The notes under the pieces were generated by a model. That model was not told where the DNA came from. It made no database searches and saw only the letters and a program-made list of their open reading frames with translations. DNA of 64,000 nt, taken from contig CATNEN010000039.1 of NCBI GenBank assembly GCA_950097015.1, forward strand, positions 15,222,501-15,286,500. The letters are read 5' to 3'. Below are positions 19,620-30,000 of this stretch, in pieces (positions within the stretch are counted from its first letter, which is position 1; every line of letters starts with the position of its first letter). A program made the position numbers and the translations under genes. Source of the stretch: Macrostomum hystrix (Eukaryota; Platyhelminthes; Macrostomidae).

Positions 19620-19746
19620 TAGGCCTGTACGGCGGCATCTCAAGCAATGAGCTGTTGTCGCACTTCAGACTCCAGTAGGGCGTCTCATGCTCCGGCCAAT
19701 TCCACGGCTTCTTGTTTGTACCAAAGTTGGCCGGCTCGTTCATGTC
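19620..19746 (-). CDS. GH31 glucosidase exon 8 (nucleophile exon), copy 1
   Basis: The exon lies between CCAG acceptor and CCTA|GTGAGC donor (127 bp, ends in phase 1). It begins DMNEPANFGTN, the GH31 catalytic signature; the Asp is the nucleophile, and the preceding GIWL is at the end of exon 7, so the intron splits the active-site motif. It ends SSLLEMPPYRP. It is 3 bp shorter than copy 2 (one Lys/Glu codon missing). Confidence 0.85.
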
Positions 19747-19839
19747 CTGGGCGGAGGGAGAAAGAATAAATTTTATTGTAATTTTGAATCTGAACTTGTT
19801 TATCGTAACTTGCTACTTAGAAGTAGCTTATGCGCTAAC

Positions 19840-19959
19840 CAGCCAGATTCCGTCAAATGGCACGCCACCGCTCTGGTGCTCCTGAATTAGCTGGGTCCAG
19901 TACTCCACCGAGGAGTTCTTGAAGAAGTCGACGAAAGCAACTTTTCCACTGGGCCACAC
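19840..19959 (-). CDS. GH31 glucosidase exon 7, copy 1
   Basis: Exactly 40 codons between a TTTTCAG acceptor and a GTTAGC donor, phase 0 at both ends. The reading VWPSGKVAFVDFF...GGVPFDGIWL matches the GH31 strand leading to the nucleophile (human acid alpha-glucosidase has KVWPGSTAFPDF...VPFDGMWI). Confidence 0.85.
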
Positions 19960-19989
19960 CTGAAAATAAATAGAATTTTACTCACGAGC

Positions 19990-20630
19990 CTTGGCGCAGT
20001 AACGGAAGAAAGTTACTGAAGGTTTAAAAGCAAAGGAAAATATCGATGTTATAGAAGACTTAAAGTAATCGAGAAAAAGCAACGTAAACTATAAAGTAAC
20101 GGAATCTATGACAGTAACAAAATACTTCAAGCAACGGAGGATTTCAGAGTAACAGAAGACTGAAGACAACTATAAGAAGATATCATGGTACCTAAAATAT
20201 GAAAAATAAAGGAATACATAGAAGTAACTGACGACATCAAAGTAACGGTAGGCAACAAAGTAACGAAAGGCACCAAAGTAACTGAAGGCATCTATGTAAC
20301 GAAAGGCACCAAAGTACCGGAAGGCATCAAATTAACGGAAAACATCAAAGTAACGGTTAGACAAAAAATAACGAAAGGCATTAAAGTAACGGAAGGCATC
20401 TATGTAACGAAAGGCATCAAAGTAACGGATGGCATCAAAGAAATTAAAAGAAAGAAATTAAAAAACACACAAAATAACCAGAACATAAAACAGAACGGAA
20501 GACATCAAAGTAACGGAAGACATCAAAGTAACGGAAGGCATCTAAGGAACGAAAGGAATGAAAATAACGGAAAGAATCTAATAAACGGATGGCACCAAAT
20601 TAACGGATACTTTTTTAGGTTGATTTCCCT
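19990..20630. repeat. Degenerate ~18 bp minisatellite (GCATCAAAGTAACGGAAG)n, copy 1
   Basis: Intron-filling A/T-rich repeat between GH31 exons 6 and 7. Copy 2 (49180-50095) is longer and differently arranged. Confidence 0.85.
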
Positions 20631-20672
20631 AAAGTAGGTAACGAAATGCGTTAATTAAAAGCTAAAACTCAC

Positions 20673-20811
20673 GTAACCCAGCAGCACAGTGTCGTTAAGA
20701 AAGTCGGAATCTCCCGGCGGCATTTCGTCAGCCGATTGCCAACGCACAAAAGTGTCCATTTGGCGGCTCGAAGGGCCGATAGCCGGAGGAGTTGATGACA
20801 ACCACCGGATT
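20673..20811 (-). pseudogene. GH31 glucosidase exon 6, copy 1, with 5 bp deletion
   Basis: The exon reads NPVVVINSSGYRPFE and then shifts frame because five bases (TTAGG on the coding strand) present in copy 2 are missing. The frame stops shortly after. In the other frame DTFVRWQSADEMPPGD and the GTGAGT donor are still present. At 139 bp it is five bases short of the in-phase 144 bp seen in copy 2. Unless the deletion is an assembly error, this copy cannot encode the full enzyme. Confidence 0.75.
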
Positions 20812-20904
20812 CTTCGAATGCGAATAAAGCGGAGAAAGAATGTCAACTTGGCCCTCGAAGCTCCCAAATCCGGCCCGTTGCCTCTCCAACTCCTATAGTC
20901 CTGT

Positions 20905-21480
20905 CTTATCTTTCCCCTGTCTCATCTCTCTCATATGGAGATTGAGATTCTCATCTCTCCCGTGTCTCCTGTCTCATCTTTCCTGTCTCTCATCTGGTTT
21001 ATAGTTTATCCCATGTCTCATCTCTCGCCTATCTCATCTCATCCCTGTCTCATCTCTTCCCTGTCTCATCTCATCCCTGTCTCATCTCTCCCCTGTCTCA
21101 TCTCATCCCTGTCTCATCTCTCCCCTGTCTCATCTCTCCCCTGTCTCATCTCTCCCCTGTCTCATCTCTCCCCTGTCTCATCTCCTCCCTGTCTCATCTC
21201 TCCCCTGTCTCATCTCCTCCCTGTCTCATCTCTCCCCTGTCTCATCTCCTCCCTGTCTCATCTCTCCCCTGTCTCATCTCTCCCGTGTCTCCCGTCTCAT
21301 CTTTCCTGTCTCATCTCTCTCTCATCTGGTTTATAGTTTATCCCTTGTCTTATCCATCCTGTGTCTCATCTCTCCCTGTCTCATCTCTCTACTGTCTCAT
21401 CTCTCCCCTGTCTCATCTCTCCCCTGTCTCATTTCTCCCCTGTCTCATCTCTCCCCTGTCTTTTCTATCCCCTTTCTCAT
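20905..21480. repeat. 16 bp minisatellite (TCTCATCTCTCCCCTG)n
   Basis: Pyrimidine-rich array in the GH31 intron between exons 5 and 6; absent from duplication copy 2. Confidence 0.9.
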
Positions 21481-21595
21481 ATTCCTACAGATAATGCGGC
21501 CCGCTGTCGTCTTTTAGGTTCTCTCCGTGGCCCGTACGCTAATAAGTTTGCCGACCCCTGTTGTAACGTTTTAAGGCTAAAATCCATCTATTCCA

Positions 21596-22015
21596 TCAAT
21601 CTCCTCTCTCACTTCCCAATCTCCTCTCTCACTTCCCAATCTCCTCTCTCACTTCCCAATCTCCTCTCTCACTTCCCAATCTCCTCTCTCACTTCCCAAT
21701 CTCCTCTCTCACTCCCCAATCTCCTCTCTCCCTTCCCAATCTCCCCTCTCCCTTCCCAATCTCCCCTCTCACTTCCCAATCTCCCCTCTCACTTCCCAAT
21801 CTCCTCTCTCACTTCCCAATCTCCCCTCTCACTTCTCAATCTCCTCTTTCACTTCCCAATCTCCCTTCTCACTTCTCAATCTCCTCTTTCACTTCCCAAT
21901 CTCCCTTCTCACTTCTCAATCTCTCCTCTCACTTCCCAATCTGCTCTCTCACTTCCTAATCTCCTCTCTCACTTCCCAATCTCCTCTCTCACTTCCCAAT
22001 CTCCTCTCTTACTTC
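21596..22015. repeat. 20 bp minisatellite (AATCTCCTCTCTCACTTCCC)n
   Basis: About 21 units, second array in the same GH31 intron. A short stub of it follows the duplicated sequence in copy 2 (50350-50395). Confidence 0.9.
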
Positions 22016-22143
22016 GTCAACTCTAACCTTCAATTATTCATTCTATATATTTTCTTATATTCAAATCTCTGCAACAGTTCTTTTCCTTTGTTTTTTCATC
22101 CTTTTTTCTAAGAAAGAGTAGAAGTAGGAACAGACTGACGCAC

Positions 22144-22517
22144 CAAAATGGCTATATTCCTCAATCCGTATTGATTTCTCTGATCAACCAGATAGCTGTA
22201 CAGGCCGGCATAGTTGATTGGATCAAGGGTGAACACTCGCCTCTGGTCCAGGTGATCAATATCTAGGTGTACAGCGTCGATCGGCAGGCCGATTGCGCGA
22301 TTCCTAGAAAGCGTTTCGTTAATCTGGCTAAGGCTGCGGTAACCATAGCGACTAATGTGAAATCCCAGACTCCAGTAGGGTGGCAAATTTGGCTTCCCAA
22401 TCAGCTGATGGTATTGCGTAGCAACTGACTCCGGGTCCGGGCCAAGGAACATGAACAGGTCCAGGACACCTCCGGTGGTTCGATACACCAGGCGTGGACC
22501 AGGGCTGGTCACAAACT
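22144..22517 (-). CDS. GH31 glucosidase exon 5
   Basis: The exon is bounded by CTTGCAG and ATTTTG|GTGCGT. Entering in phase 1 from exon 4, it gives 124 full codons: RLVYRTTGGVLDLFMFLGP, PPYWSLGFHISRYGY and AVHLDIDHLD, all strong GH31 N-terminal/catalytic barrel motifs (human acid glucosidase: RSTGGILDVYIFLGP, PPYWGLGFHLCRWGY, DVQWNDLDYMD). It probably hydrolyses alpha-glucosidic bonds in maltose or glycogen-type substrates if the gene is functional. Confidence 0.9.
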
Positions 22518-22529
22518 CTGCAAGGATTG

Positions 22530-23360
22530 GGATGAAAGCTCTGTCACCTGTCTGACTGATTCTGTCACCTGTCTGACTGATTCTGTCACCTGTCTGACTG
22601 ATTCTGTCACCTGTCTGACTGATTCTGTCACCTGTCTGACTGATTCTGTCACCTGTCTGACTGATTCTGTCACCTGTCTGATTGATTCTGTCACCTGTCT
22701 GACTGATTCTGTCACCTGTCTGACTGATTCTGTCACCTGTCTGACTGATTCTGTCACCTGTCTGACTGATTCTGTCACCTGTCTGACTGATTCTGTCACC
22801 TGTCTGATTGATTCTGTCACCTGTCTGACTGATTCTGTCACCTGTCTGACTGATTCTGTCACCTGTCTGATTGATTCTGTCACCTGTCTGATTGATTCTG
22901 TCACCTGTCTGACTGATTCTGTCACCTGTCTGACTGATTCTGTCACCTGTCTGACTGATTCTGTCACCTGTCTGATTGATTCTGTCACCTGTCTGATTGA
23001 TTCTGTCACCTGTCTGACTGATTCTGTCACCTGTCTGACTGATTCTGTCACCTGTCTGACTGATTCTGTCACCTGTCTGACTGATTCTGTCACCTGTCTG
23101 ACTGATTCTGTCACCTGTCTGACTGATTCTGTCACCTGTCTGACTGATTCTGTCACCTGTCTGACTGATTCTGTCACCTGTCTGACTGATTCTGTCACCT
23201 GTCTGACTGATTCTGTCACCTGTCTGACTGATTCTGTCACCTGTCTGACTGATTCTGTCACCTGTCTGACTGATTCTGTCACCTGTCTGACTGATTCTGT
23301 CACCTGTCTGACTGATTCTGTCACCTGTCTGACTGATTCTGTCACCTGTCTGACTGATAC
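22530..23360. repeat. 21 bp minisatellite (TGATTCTGTCACCTGTCTGAC)n
   Basis: About 39 very uniform units in the GH31 intron between exons 4 and 5; gives a spurious VRQVTES repeat frame on the minus strand. Confidence 0.95.
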
Positions 23361-23474
23361 ATTCGTTAACCTGTTGTTTTCCAAACCTTTTTCAGTGACC
23401 CATCAGTGAAGAATACAGATAGCCACCAGTTAAACCATCAATAAGAAGCAGTGAACTCTGACTTCAATGCTCAC

Positions 23475-23571
23475 CCATGGCGTTGCTGTTCCAGAGTAGT
23501 GCACCGTGAGCACTGTTATCTTGTTCAAGACTCATGTAGAACGGGTGCACTCCGTAGTGATTGCGCTGCTC
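23475..23571 (-). CDS. GH31 glucosidase exon 4
   Basis: A 97 bp exon between CTAACAG and GCCATGG|GTGAGC. It reads [21 protein letters not shown] then LLWNSNAM, the counterpart of human [28 protein letters not shown]. Its phase (0 in, 1 out) fits exons 3 and 5 exactly. Confidence 0.9.
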
Positions 23572-23579
23572 CTGTTAGT

Positions 23580-24845
23580 TAGGTAGGACGGGTCAGGTCA
23601 GGGACTGGTCAGATTATCACATTTGGATGTCGGATTAGTCAGGGATGGGTCAAGATGTGTCAGGATGAGTCAAGATGTGTCAGGATGGGTCAAGATGTGT
23701 TAAAGTGGGTCAACTTGTGTCAGAATGGGTTAAGATGTGTCAGGATGGGTCAAGATGTGTAAGTATTGGTCAAGATGTGTCAGGGTGCGTCAAGATGTCT
23801 CATGATGGTTCAGGGTATGTCAAGATTAGTCAAGATGTGTCAGGATAGGTTAATGTGTTTCCGGATGGGTCAAGATGTGTCAGGATGAGTCAATATGTGT
23901 CAGGATGAGTCAAGATGTGTCAGGATGAGTCAAGATGTGTCAGGATGGGTCAAGATGTGTTAGAGTGGGTCAACTTGTGTCAGAATGGGTTAAGATGTGT
24001 CAGGATGGGTCAAGATGTGTAAGTATTGGTCAAGATGTGTCAGGGTGCGTCAAGATGTCTCAGGATGGTTCAGGGTATGTCAAGATTAGTCAAGATGTGT
24101 CAGGATAGGTTAATGTGTTTCCGGATGGGTCAAGATGTGTCAGGATGAGTCAAGATGTGTCAGGATGAGTCAAGATGTGTCAGGATGAGTCAGGATGTGT
24201 CAGGATGGGTCAAGATGTGTTAGAGTGGGTCAACTTGTGTCAGAATGGGTTAAGATGTGTCAGGATGGGTCAAGATGTGTAAGTATTGGTCAAGATGTGT
24301 CAGGGTGCGTCAAGATGTCTCAGGATGGTTCAGGGTATGTCAAGATTAGTCAAGATGTGTCAGGATAGGTTAAGGTGTTTCCGGATGGGTCAAGGTGTGT
24401 CAGGGTGGGTCAAGATGTGTCAGGATATGTCAAGATGTGTCAGGGTATGTCAAGATGGGTCAACATGTGTCAGGGTGGGTTAATGGGTGTCAGGGTGGGT
24501 CAAGATGTGTCAGGGTGCGTCAAGATGTGTCAGTGTGCGTCAAGATGCGTCAGGGTGGGTCAAGATGTGTCACGGTGGGTCAATATGTGTCAGGGTGCGT
24601 CAAGATGCGTCAGGGTGGGTCAAGATGCGTCAGGGTGCGTCAATATGGGTCAGGGTGCGTCAAGATGCGTCAGGGTGGGTCAAGATGTGTCACGGTGGGT
24701 CAATATGTGTCAGGGTGCGTCAAGATGTGTCAGGGTGCGTCAAGATGTGTCAGGGTGGGTCAGTATAGGTTAAAGTATTTCAGGATGGGTCAAATTGTGT
24801 CAGGATGGGTATATGTGTCAGGGTGTGTCACTGTGTGTCAGGATC
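23580..24845. repeat. ~17-20 bp minisatellite (GTCAAGATGTGTCAGGATGG)n with higher-order units
   Basis: A 1.2 kb array in the intron between exons 3 and 4. A ~240 bp higher-order block (from GGTCAAGATGTGTAAGTATTGG through CCGGATGGGTCAAGATGTG) is repeated about three times. Confidence 0.9.
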
Positions 24846-24881
24846 GGTCCAAGCTTAAATTTGAATGCCGATTTGCCTCAC

Positions 24882-25056
24882 ATTAAACACAGGTTCATCT
24901 CGGGCAAAGAGGGCCCAGGTTCGAAATTTGTCCAGTTGGATTAGCAAGCGGGGCTTCACAGTCTCGCCAAAACCGAGCAGCTTTTTGCTGGGCAGGTCGG
25001 TGGCTAGCTGGATTAGCTGATCAGCGTAGATGAAGGCTGCCGGCACCAGGTTGAAC
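24882..25056 (-). CDS. GH31 glucosidase exon 3
   Basis: Between CATTCTCAG and TTTAAT|GTGAGG. It reads FIYADQLIQLATDLPSKKLL, GFGE and WALFARDEP, matching the GH31 N-terminal sandwich domain (FxFxDQFLQLSTxLPSxxIxGFGE...LWxRD). It enters with one base to complete exon 2's Leu codon and leaves in phase 0. Confidence 0.9.
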
Positions 25057-25124
25057 CTGAGAATGGAGACACTTCTGAGCTCAATTTGGCGTGCTCAAAT
25101 AGAAACTATAGATAGCATACTTGG

Positions 25125-25304
25125 GGAGGCGGAGGGAGTGGTACACTGGGGAGAGGGGGTGTACATTGTGAAGAGGAAGGGAGTGGTACACTGGGGAGAG
25201 GGGGTGTACATTGGGAAGAGGAAGGGAGGGGAACATTGGGGAGAGGGGATGTACATTGGGAAGAGGAAGGGAGATAAACATTGGGGAGAGGGGGTGTACA
25301 TTGT
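25125..25304. repeat. Purine-rich minisatellite (GGGGAGAGGGGGTGTACATTGTGAAGAGGAAGG-type), left part
   Basis: An intronic array split by the Ty3/gypsy insertion; it continues at 34371-34722. The last four bases, TTGT, are duplicated at the other end of the element. Confidence 0.9.
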
Positions 25305-25998
25305 TGTGGTGCCGGTGTCTCTGGCCTTGTGGTTTTGTTAGGCCTTCCTCACCCAGCGCCGTCTTGGCTCAGAGTGCCCGGTGCCGCCATCTGATTGGCT
25401 GGGCGCGGGCATTGTGTGCCTATCCTACCCCAGCCCTGCGTGGCTTTGCCCTCACGCCAATCAGCTCTGCGTAGCTTTGCCCGTCCACCCGTCCAGCGCG
25501 TACAACCCTACCCCCCCCCCAGCGCGCTGTAGGCTTTGTTTGTGCTCCGCCCCTGTCTGCCCCCTTGTCAGCCCTTAAGGTATCGTTTTCTGCCCGGGCC
25601 AAGGCTACCTCTCTCCCCCCTTGCGTACTTTAAAAGATCGTGCCGTAAAGACGGTCTCTTACGGCGAAGGCTCAATTTATTGCATAGCGAAGTGAATATT
25701 GAATAGTGATTCCGAGTGCATGGTTTATTAAAGTGCAAAAATTGCCGACAAATACATACAGCGTCATCCTGCCATCCTATCGTGCGTCCCGACCGGTAAG
25801 CACTGTATTTGTGTCTGTCCTTTCGGGGTGCCAGGTCCGCACGGAGTACTGTAATAATCTTAGAAGTACTGTGTGAGCGTCCTAACGCCATCAGTCCCTG
25901 ACTGCAACAGAGCGTCCTAACGCCTGGTTCAGTGATCGATAATATTTTACTTAATAGGGCTGTGGGCCGGGGATCTCAAACCGACCACTGTCACTACA
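25305..25998 (+). mobile_element. 5' LTR
   Basis: Begins TGTGGTGCCGG and ends CACTACA. A TATA-like TTTAAAA is at 25629-25635, and a splice-donor-like CCG|GTAAGC at 25795-25801 could feed a spliced subgenomic RNA. ATTAAA near 25726 is a possible polyadenylation signal. Confidence 0.92.
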
Positions 25999-26001
25999 AA
26001 T

Positions 26002-26019
26002 TGGCGCCCGAACGGGGAC
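26002..26019 (+). promoter_or_regulatory. Primer-binding site, tRNA-Lys-like
   Basis: TGGCGCCCGAACGGGGAC follows three bases after the 5' LTR. It differs at one base from the well-known primer site complementary to the 3' end of tRNA-Lys3, so that tRNA (or the organism's version) is the likely primer for minus-strand DNA synthesis. Confidence 0.85.
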
Positions 26020-26160
26020 ACGGTCCCTCATTACCGATAGCAACTATTTGTCTCAGCGAGCATCAAGCGGCCTCATTCAGCATCAACTGGGTCAACGAGA
26101 GTGCCAGCTATTGTTCTCTGTCTAGACTCACCTACGCCTAGCCTGACAGAACTTTAAGTC

Positions 26161-27069
26161 ATGGGAGATCAAGCAATGGACGATCTGATCAACGCGCTGG
26201 CCACGCGCCTTAGGGCCAACGCGGAACGCACAGCGCCGAGAATTCCGAAGCCGCCCAAGTACGTCCCATCGATGAACTTCAACTTGTGGCTGCAAAATTT
26301 CAACGAGTACTGCGGGATGGTCGACATTGAAGAAGGAGACCGAAGGCCACACCTAATCAGCCTCCTTGATCTCACAACGGCATACGCCGCAGTAGACAAA
26401 TTGGACCTCCCGGACGATCTTGAATACGGAGAATTTACGGCGAGGCTCGTAGCCCGATTCACCATGAACAGGACGGTGCAGGACTACCGCTTCGAGCTTT
26501 CGAACCGTGACCAGCTAGATAAAGAGGCTGTCGAAACCTACGGAGACGAGCTGTTGGAGCTGGCCCGCAACGCCTTCCCCACTGCAGACGCAGACACCAG
26601 GACCGAGCTGGCAAAGGACAGATTCTTGAAGGGTGTCCGAGTGTCCGACACCGTGCGAGAGAGGCTCTACCTGCAACAGCCGACCGACCTCGCGGAGGCC
26701 ATTCGGACAGTACGACAGCTGGAGGCCGCGCAGAGGGCATCTTCAGCACAGTCTAGAACAAGACCCAGAGCCGGACTGAATGTTCTGGCTGCAGAGACAC
26801 CGGCCACCGCTCTGGACAAAGAAGAGGAGCTGCGCCTGCTGCGTCATCAGGTGAAGACAATGGAGGAGAAAATACAACGCATGGAAAGAAACCAGGCGCA
26901 GTCAACTCAAGCGGCACGACCCGAGGCGCGATTAAACGAGACCGGCCCTTCGAATCCAAAACAACGCAACGGCGTCACGTGCTACCGTTGCGGCGAGGTC
27001 GGACACCTGTCGTTCCAGTGCCAGAATTCGGGAAAAGACAGGAGGGGCCCACGTCCTGGAGGCAACTGA
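26161..27069 (+). CDS. gag: Gag polyprotein of the Ty3/gypsy element
   Basis: The 302-residue protein starts at ATG 26161 after the leader. The N-terminal two thirds resemble a retrotransposon capsid (FNLWLQNFNEYC, FTARLVARFTMNRTV, and ELARNAFPTAD-type helices). A coiled-coil-like Glu/Arg stretch follows (LRLLRHQVKTMEEKIQRMER). It ends with one CCHC zinc knuckle, CYRCGEVGHLSFQC, which binds genomic RNA. The stop at 27069 lies 90 bases inside the overlapping pol frame, and a slippery heptamer is located in the overlap. Confidence 0.9.
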   Translation: MGDQAMDDLINALATRLRANAERTAPRIPKPPKYVPSMNFNLWLQNFNEYCGMVDIEEGDRRPHLISLLDLTTAYAAVDKLDLPDDLEYGEFTARLVARFTMNRTVQDYRFELSNRDQLDKEAVETYGDELLELARNAFPTADADTRTELAKDRFLKGVRVSDTVRERLYLQQPTDLAEAIRTVRQLEAAQRASSAQSRTRPRAGLNVLAAETPATALDKEEELRLLRHQVKTMEEKIQRMERNQAQSTQAARPEARLNETGPSNPKQRNGVTCYRCGEVGHLSFQCQNSGKDRRGPRPGGN

Positions 27070-30000
27070 GCCCCTGCTATTCGCCAGCCTCAAACCAGCA
27101 TCATCAGCAAGCACTGCCTGGCAATCAGCATCATCAGCAAGCACTGCCTGGCAACCAGCATCATCAGCAACCCCAGCCTCACATTCAGCATCATCAGCAA
27201 GCACTGCCTGGCAACCAGCATCATCAGCAAGCCCTGCCTGGCAACCAGCATCATCAGCAAGCACTGCCTGGCAACCAGCATCATCAGCAAGCACTGCCTG
27301 GCAACCAGCATCATCAGCAACCCCAGCCTCACATTCAGCATCATCAGCAAGCACTGCCTGGCAATCAGCATCATCAGCAAGCACTGCCTGGCAACCAGCA
27401 TCATCAGCAAGCACTGCCTGGCAACCAGCATCATCAGCAAGCACTGCCTGGCAATCAGCATCATCAGCAAGCACAGCCTGGCAACCAGCATCATCAGCAA
27501 GCACTGCCTGGCAACCAGCATCATCAGCAACCCCAGCCTCACATTCAGCATCATCAGCAAGCACTGCCTGGCAACCAGCATCATCAGCAAGCACTGCCTG
27601 GCAATCAGCATCATCAGCAAGCACTGCCTGGCAACCAGCATCATCAGCAAGCACTGCCTGGCAATCAGCATCATCAGCAACCCCAGCCAGTCATCCAGCA
27701 TCATCATCAACCCCAGCCTGGCAACCAGCAACATCAGCAACCACAGCCTGGCACCCAGCGTCATCGCAGATCGAGGCGCAAGAAGACAAAAGCGGGGCTG
27801 TCTACACCGCTAAGGCAACCATCGAGCCCACCTATTCAGATCAATCCGGTATCAATTTTTGTCACCATTAATGTAGCCGGAAAGAAGCTAGACGCTTTAG
27901 TGGACTCTGGAGCATCGTGCTCTATCATGTCTACGGAGACCTACGAAAGCTTGCCGAACTCTAGAATCCAAGTCCTGGCAGGAGCAGAAGGTCATGTCAG
28001 CTTGGCAAACGGGAGTCCGATCTCTATCGAGAAGACAGTACAGTTGCCTGTGGCCATAGCGGGAAAACTCATCAGCACACCGGTACTGGTGGTCAGTGGA
28101 ATCAAATACCAGCTGGTCCTAGGATCGGACTTCTGTAGGGACAACAGCTGTGTCATCGACTACCAGCATGCAGCGTTTAGAGTGGGCGAAAGCTCCATCC
28201 CGATCCGATGGCAGGCAGAACGACCGCTAGTGTGCAGGATCCTGTCACAAAGGTCACGAACTCTAAAACCAGGTCAGCAGATCGTCCTCCCTGGAAGGCT
28301 CGAAAGGAAAGGCCAGCGAAATAGCGGCTGTCTTGGCATCACCGAGAACCTGAGTCAGCTCAACCTCGAGTCCGGACGCTGCCTGGCCAAGGCTCTCGTA
28401 ATACCATCAGAAAAAGCGCTGGTGCCTGCGAGACTCGTTAATCTAACAGAGGAGCCAGTACGAATTAGGAGAGGTAGCACGCTGGGTTGGTTCTGCCCAC
28501 TTGAAGTCGCGGAACCGTTTAACACAGTCGAGCTACTTGCCATGGAATCTGATCCGTCTCGAAGTGCGGGTCTCAGCAAAGGCGATCCAAACGAACTAGA
28601 AATTTCGGAGCTGCTGCCCAACTCCTATGGGTCCTGTGGGCTGACCAGTGATGAAAACTCTGCCTTTCAAGATCTAATCTGGAAATACCGAGACGTGTTT
28701 GCGACCAAGCAGTCCGCGCCAAAAGTCACCACAGTGGTACAGCACGGAATTGACACGACGAACGCGCGGCCCATCAAGATTCCACCGCGCCGATTGCCTC
28801 CGCACCTCCAGCCAGAAGTGGACCACCAAATTGACGAGCTGCTGGAAAAAGGCCAAATAGAAGTGGCACAGTCGCCTTGGTGCTCGCCACTCGTTTGCGT
28901 CCGTAAGAAGAGCGGAGAAATGAGGATGTGTGTGGATTATCGCAAGCTTAACGATGTCACCGTCAAAGACGCAGTGCCTATGCCGAGAGTCGATGATGCA
29001 TTGGAGGCCCTTCATGGGGCACAGATCTTCTCGACTATGGACCTGCACAGTGGGTTTTGGCAGGTCGGCATGTCTCCGAAGGACAAGGACAAGACAGCTT
29101 TTTCAGTGCCACACCGGGGACAATTCCGATGGAAAGTCATGCCGTTTGGCTTGGTGAACAGCCCGGCGACCTTTACCAGGTTGATGGCAGCGGTGTTGGA
29201 CAAGCAGATGTGGAGAACTTGTTTGGTCTACATTGACGACCTGCTAGTGTGGTCTGCCGACGTCGCGGAACATCTGCGTCGATTGGAGGAAATCTTTGAA
29301 AAGCTTCAACTGGCTAATCTTAGCTTGAAGCCACAAAAATGCCACTTTCTGCAAAAAGAAGTTGAGTTCCTGGGGCACAAGGTCTCCGCCACAGGTATCA
29401 GCACGGAAGAGTCCAAAGTCCAGGAAGTGAGAGACTGGCCAACGCCAAAGAACCTGTCGGAGCTGCAGTCTTTCTTAGGGTTGTGTGGCTACTACCGGAG
29501 ATTCATCAGAAATTTTTCCGAGATCGCCGCACCATTGACTCTGTTGACAACTAAAGGCGCAAAGTTCCGATGGGAGGAGGAGCAGGAGACTGCCTTCGAA
29601 GCATTAAAACAGAATTTGACGAGCTCTGAAGTCATGGCACATCCGGACTTTTCGCCTACGGCTGGTGAGTTCGTGCTCGACACCGATGGAAGCTCAAAGG
29701 TTGGAATCGGGGCCGTACTCTCGCAAGTCCAGACCGATGGTTCGGAGCGAGTGATCGCGTATGCCTCAAAGTCGCTGAATCAAGCAGAGCGCAATTACTG
29801 CACGACACGACTAGAGCTGCTGGCAGTGGTGACGTTCGTTGCCAAGTTCAAATACTACCTTCTCGGCAAAGAATTCTGCCTGCGCACTGACCACAGCAGC
29901 CTCCAGTGGCTAAAGAACTTCAAGGATGCTGAGGGACAGGTGGCACGTTGGCTGGAGAAGCTGGCACCGTTCCAGTACAGGATCGTCCACCGGCCAGGTC

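Larger units (their letters stand above)
15321..20857. repeat. Segmental duplication, copy 1
   Basis: This ~5.5 kb segment is repeated in the same orientation at 44911-50327 with a few percent divergence plus array-length changes. It carries the 17 bp array, the Ly6-like gene, a 36 bp array, GH31 exons and an 18 bp array. Homology stops at AATGTCAACTTG (~20857) and picks up again at 21560 (TTGTAACGTTTTAAGG), so copy 2 lacks the 16 bp array found here. Confidence 0.9.

Noticed and set aside
22509-23384. 291-codon VRQVTES repeat frame on the minus strand
   Set aside because: Pure 21 bp minisatellite inside a GH31 intron, bounded by real splice sites of exons 4 and 5.
27090-27764. Long minus-strand repeat frames opposite the retrotransposon pol
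   Set aside because: Shadow of the 30 bp coding repeat; the plus strand has the intact pol protein.
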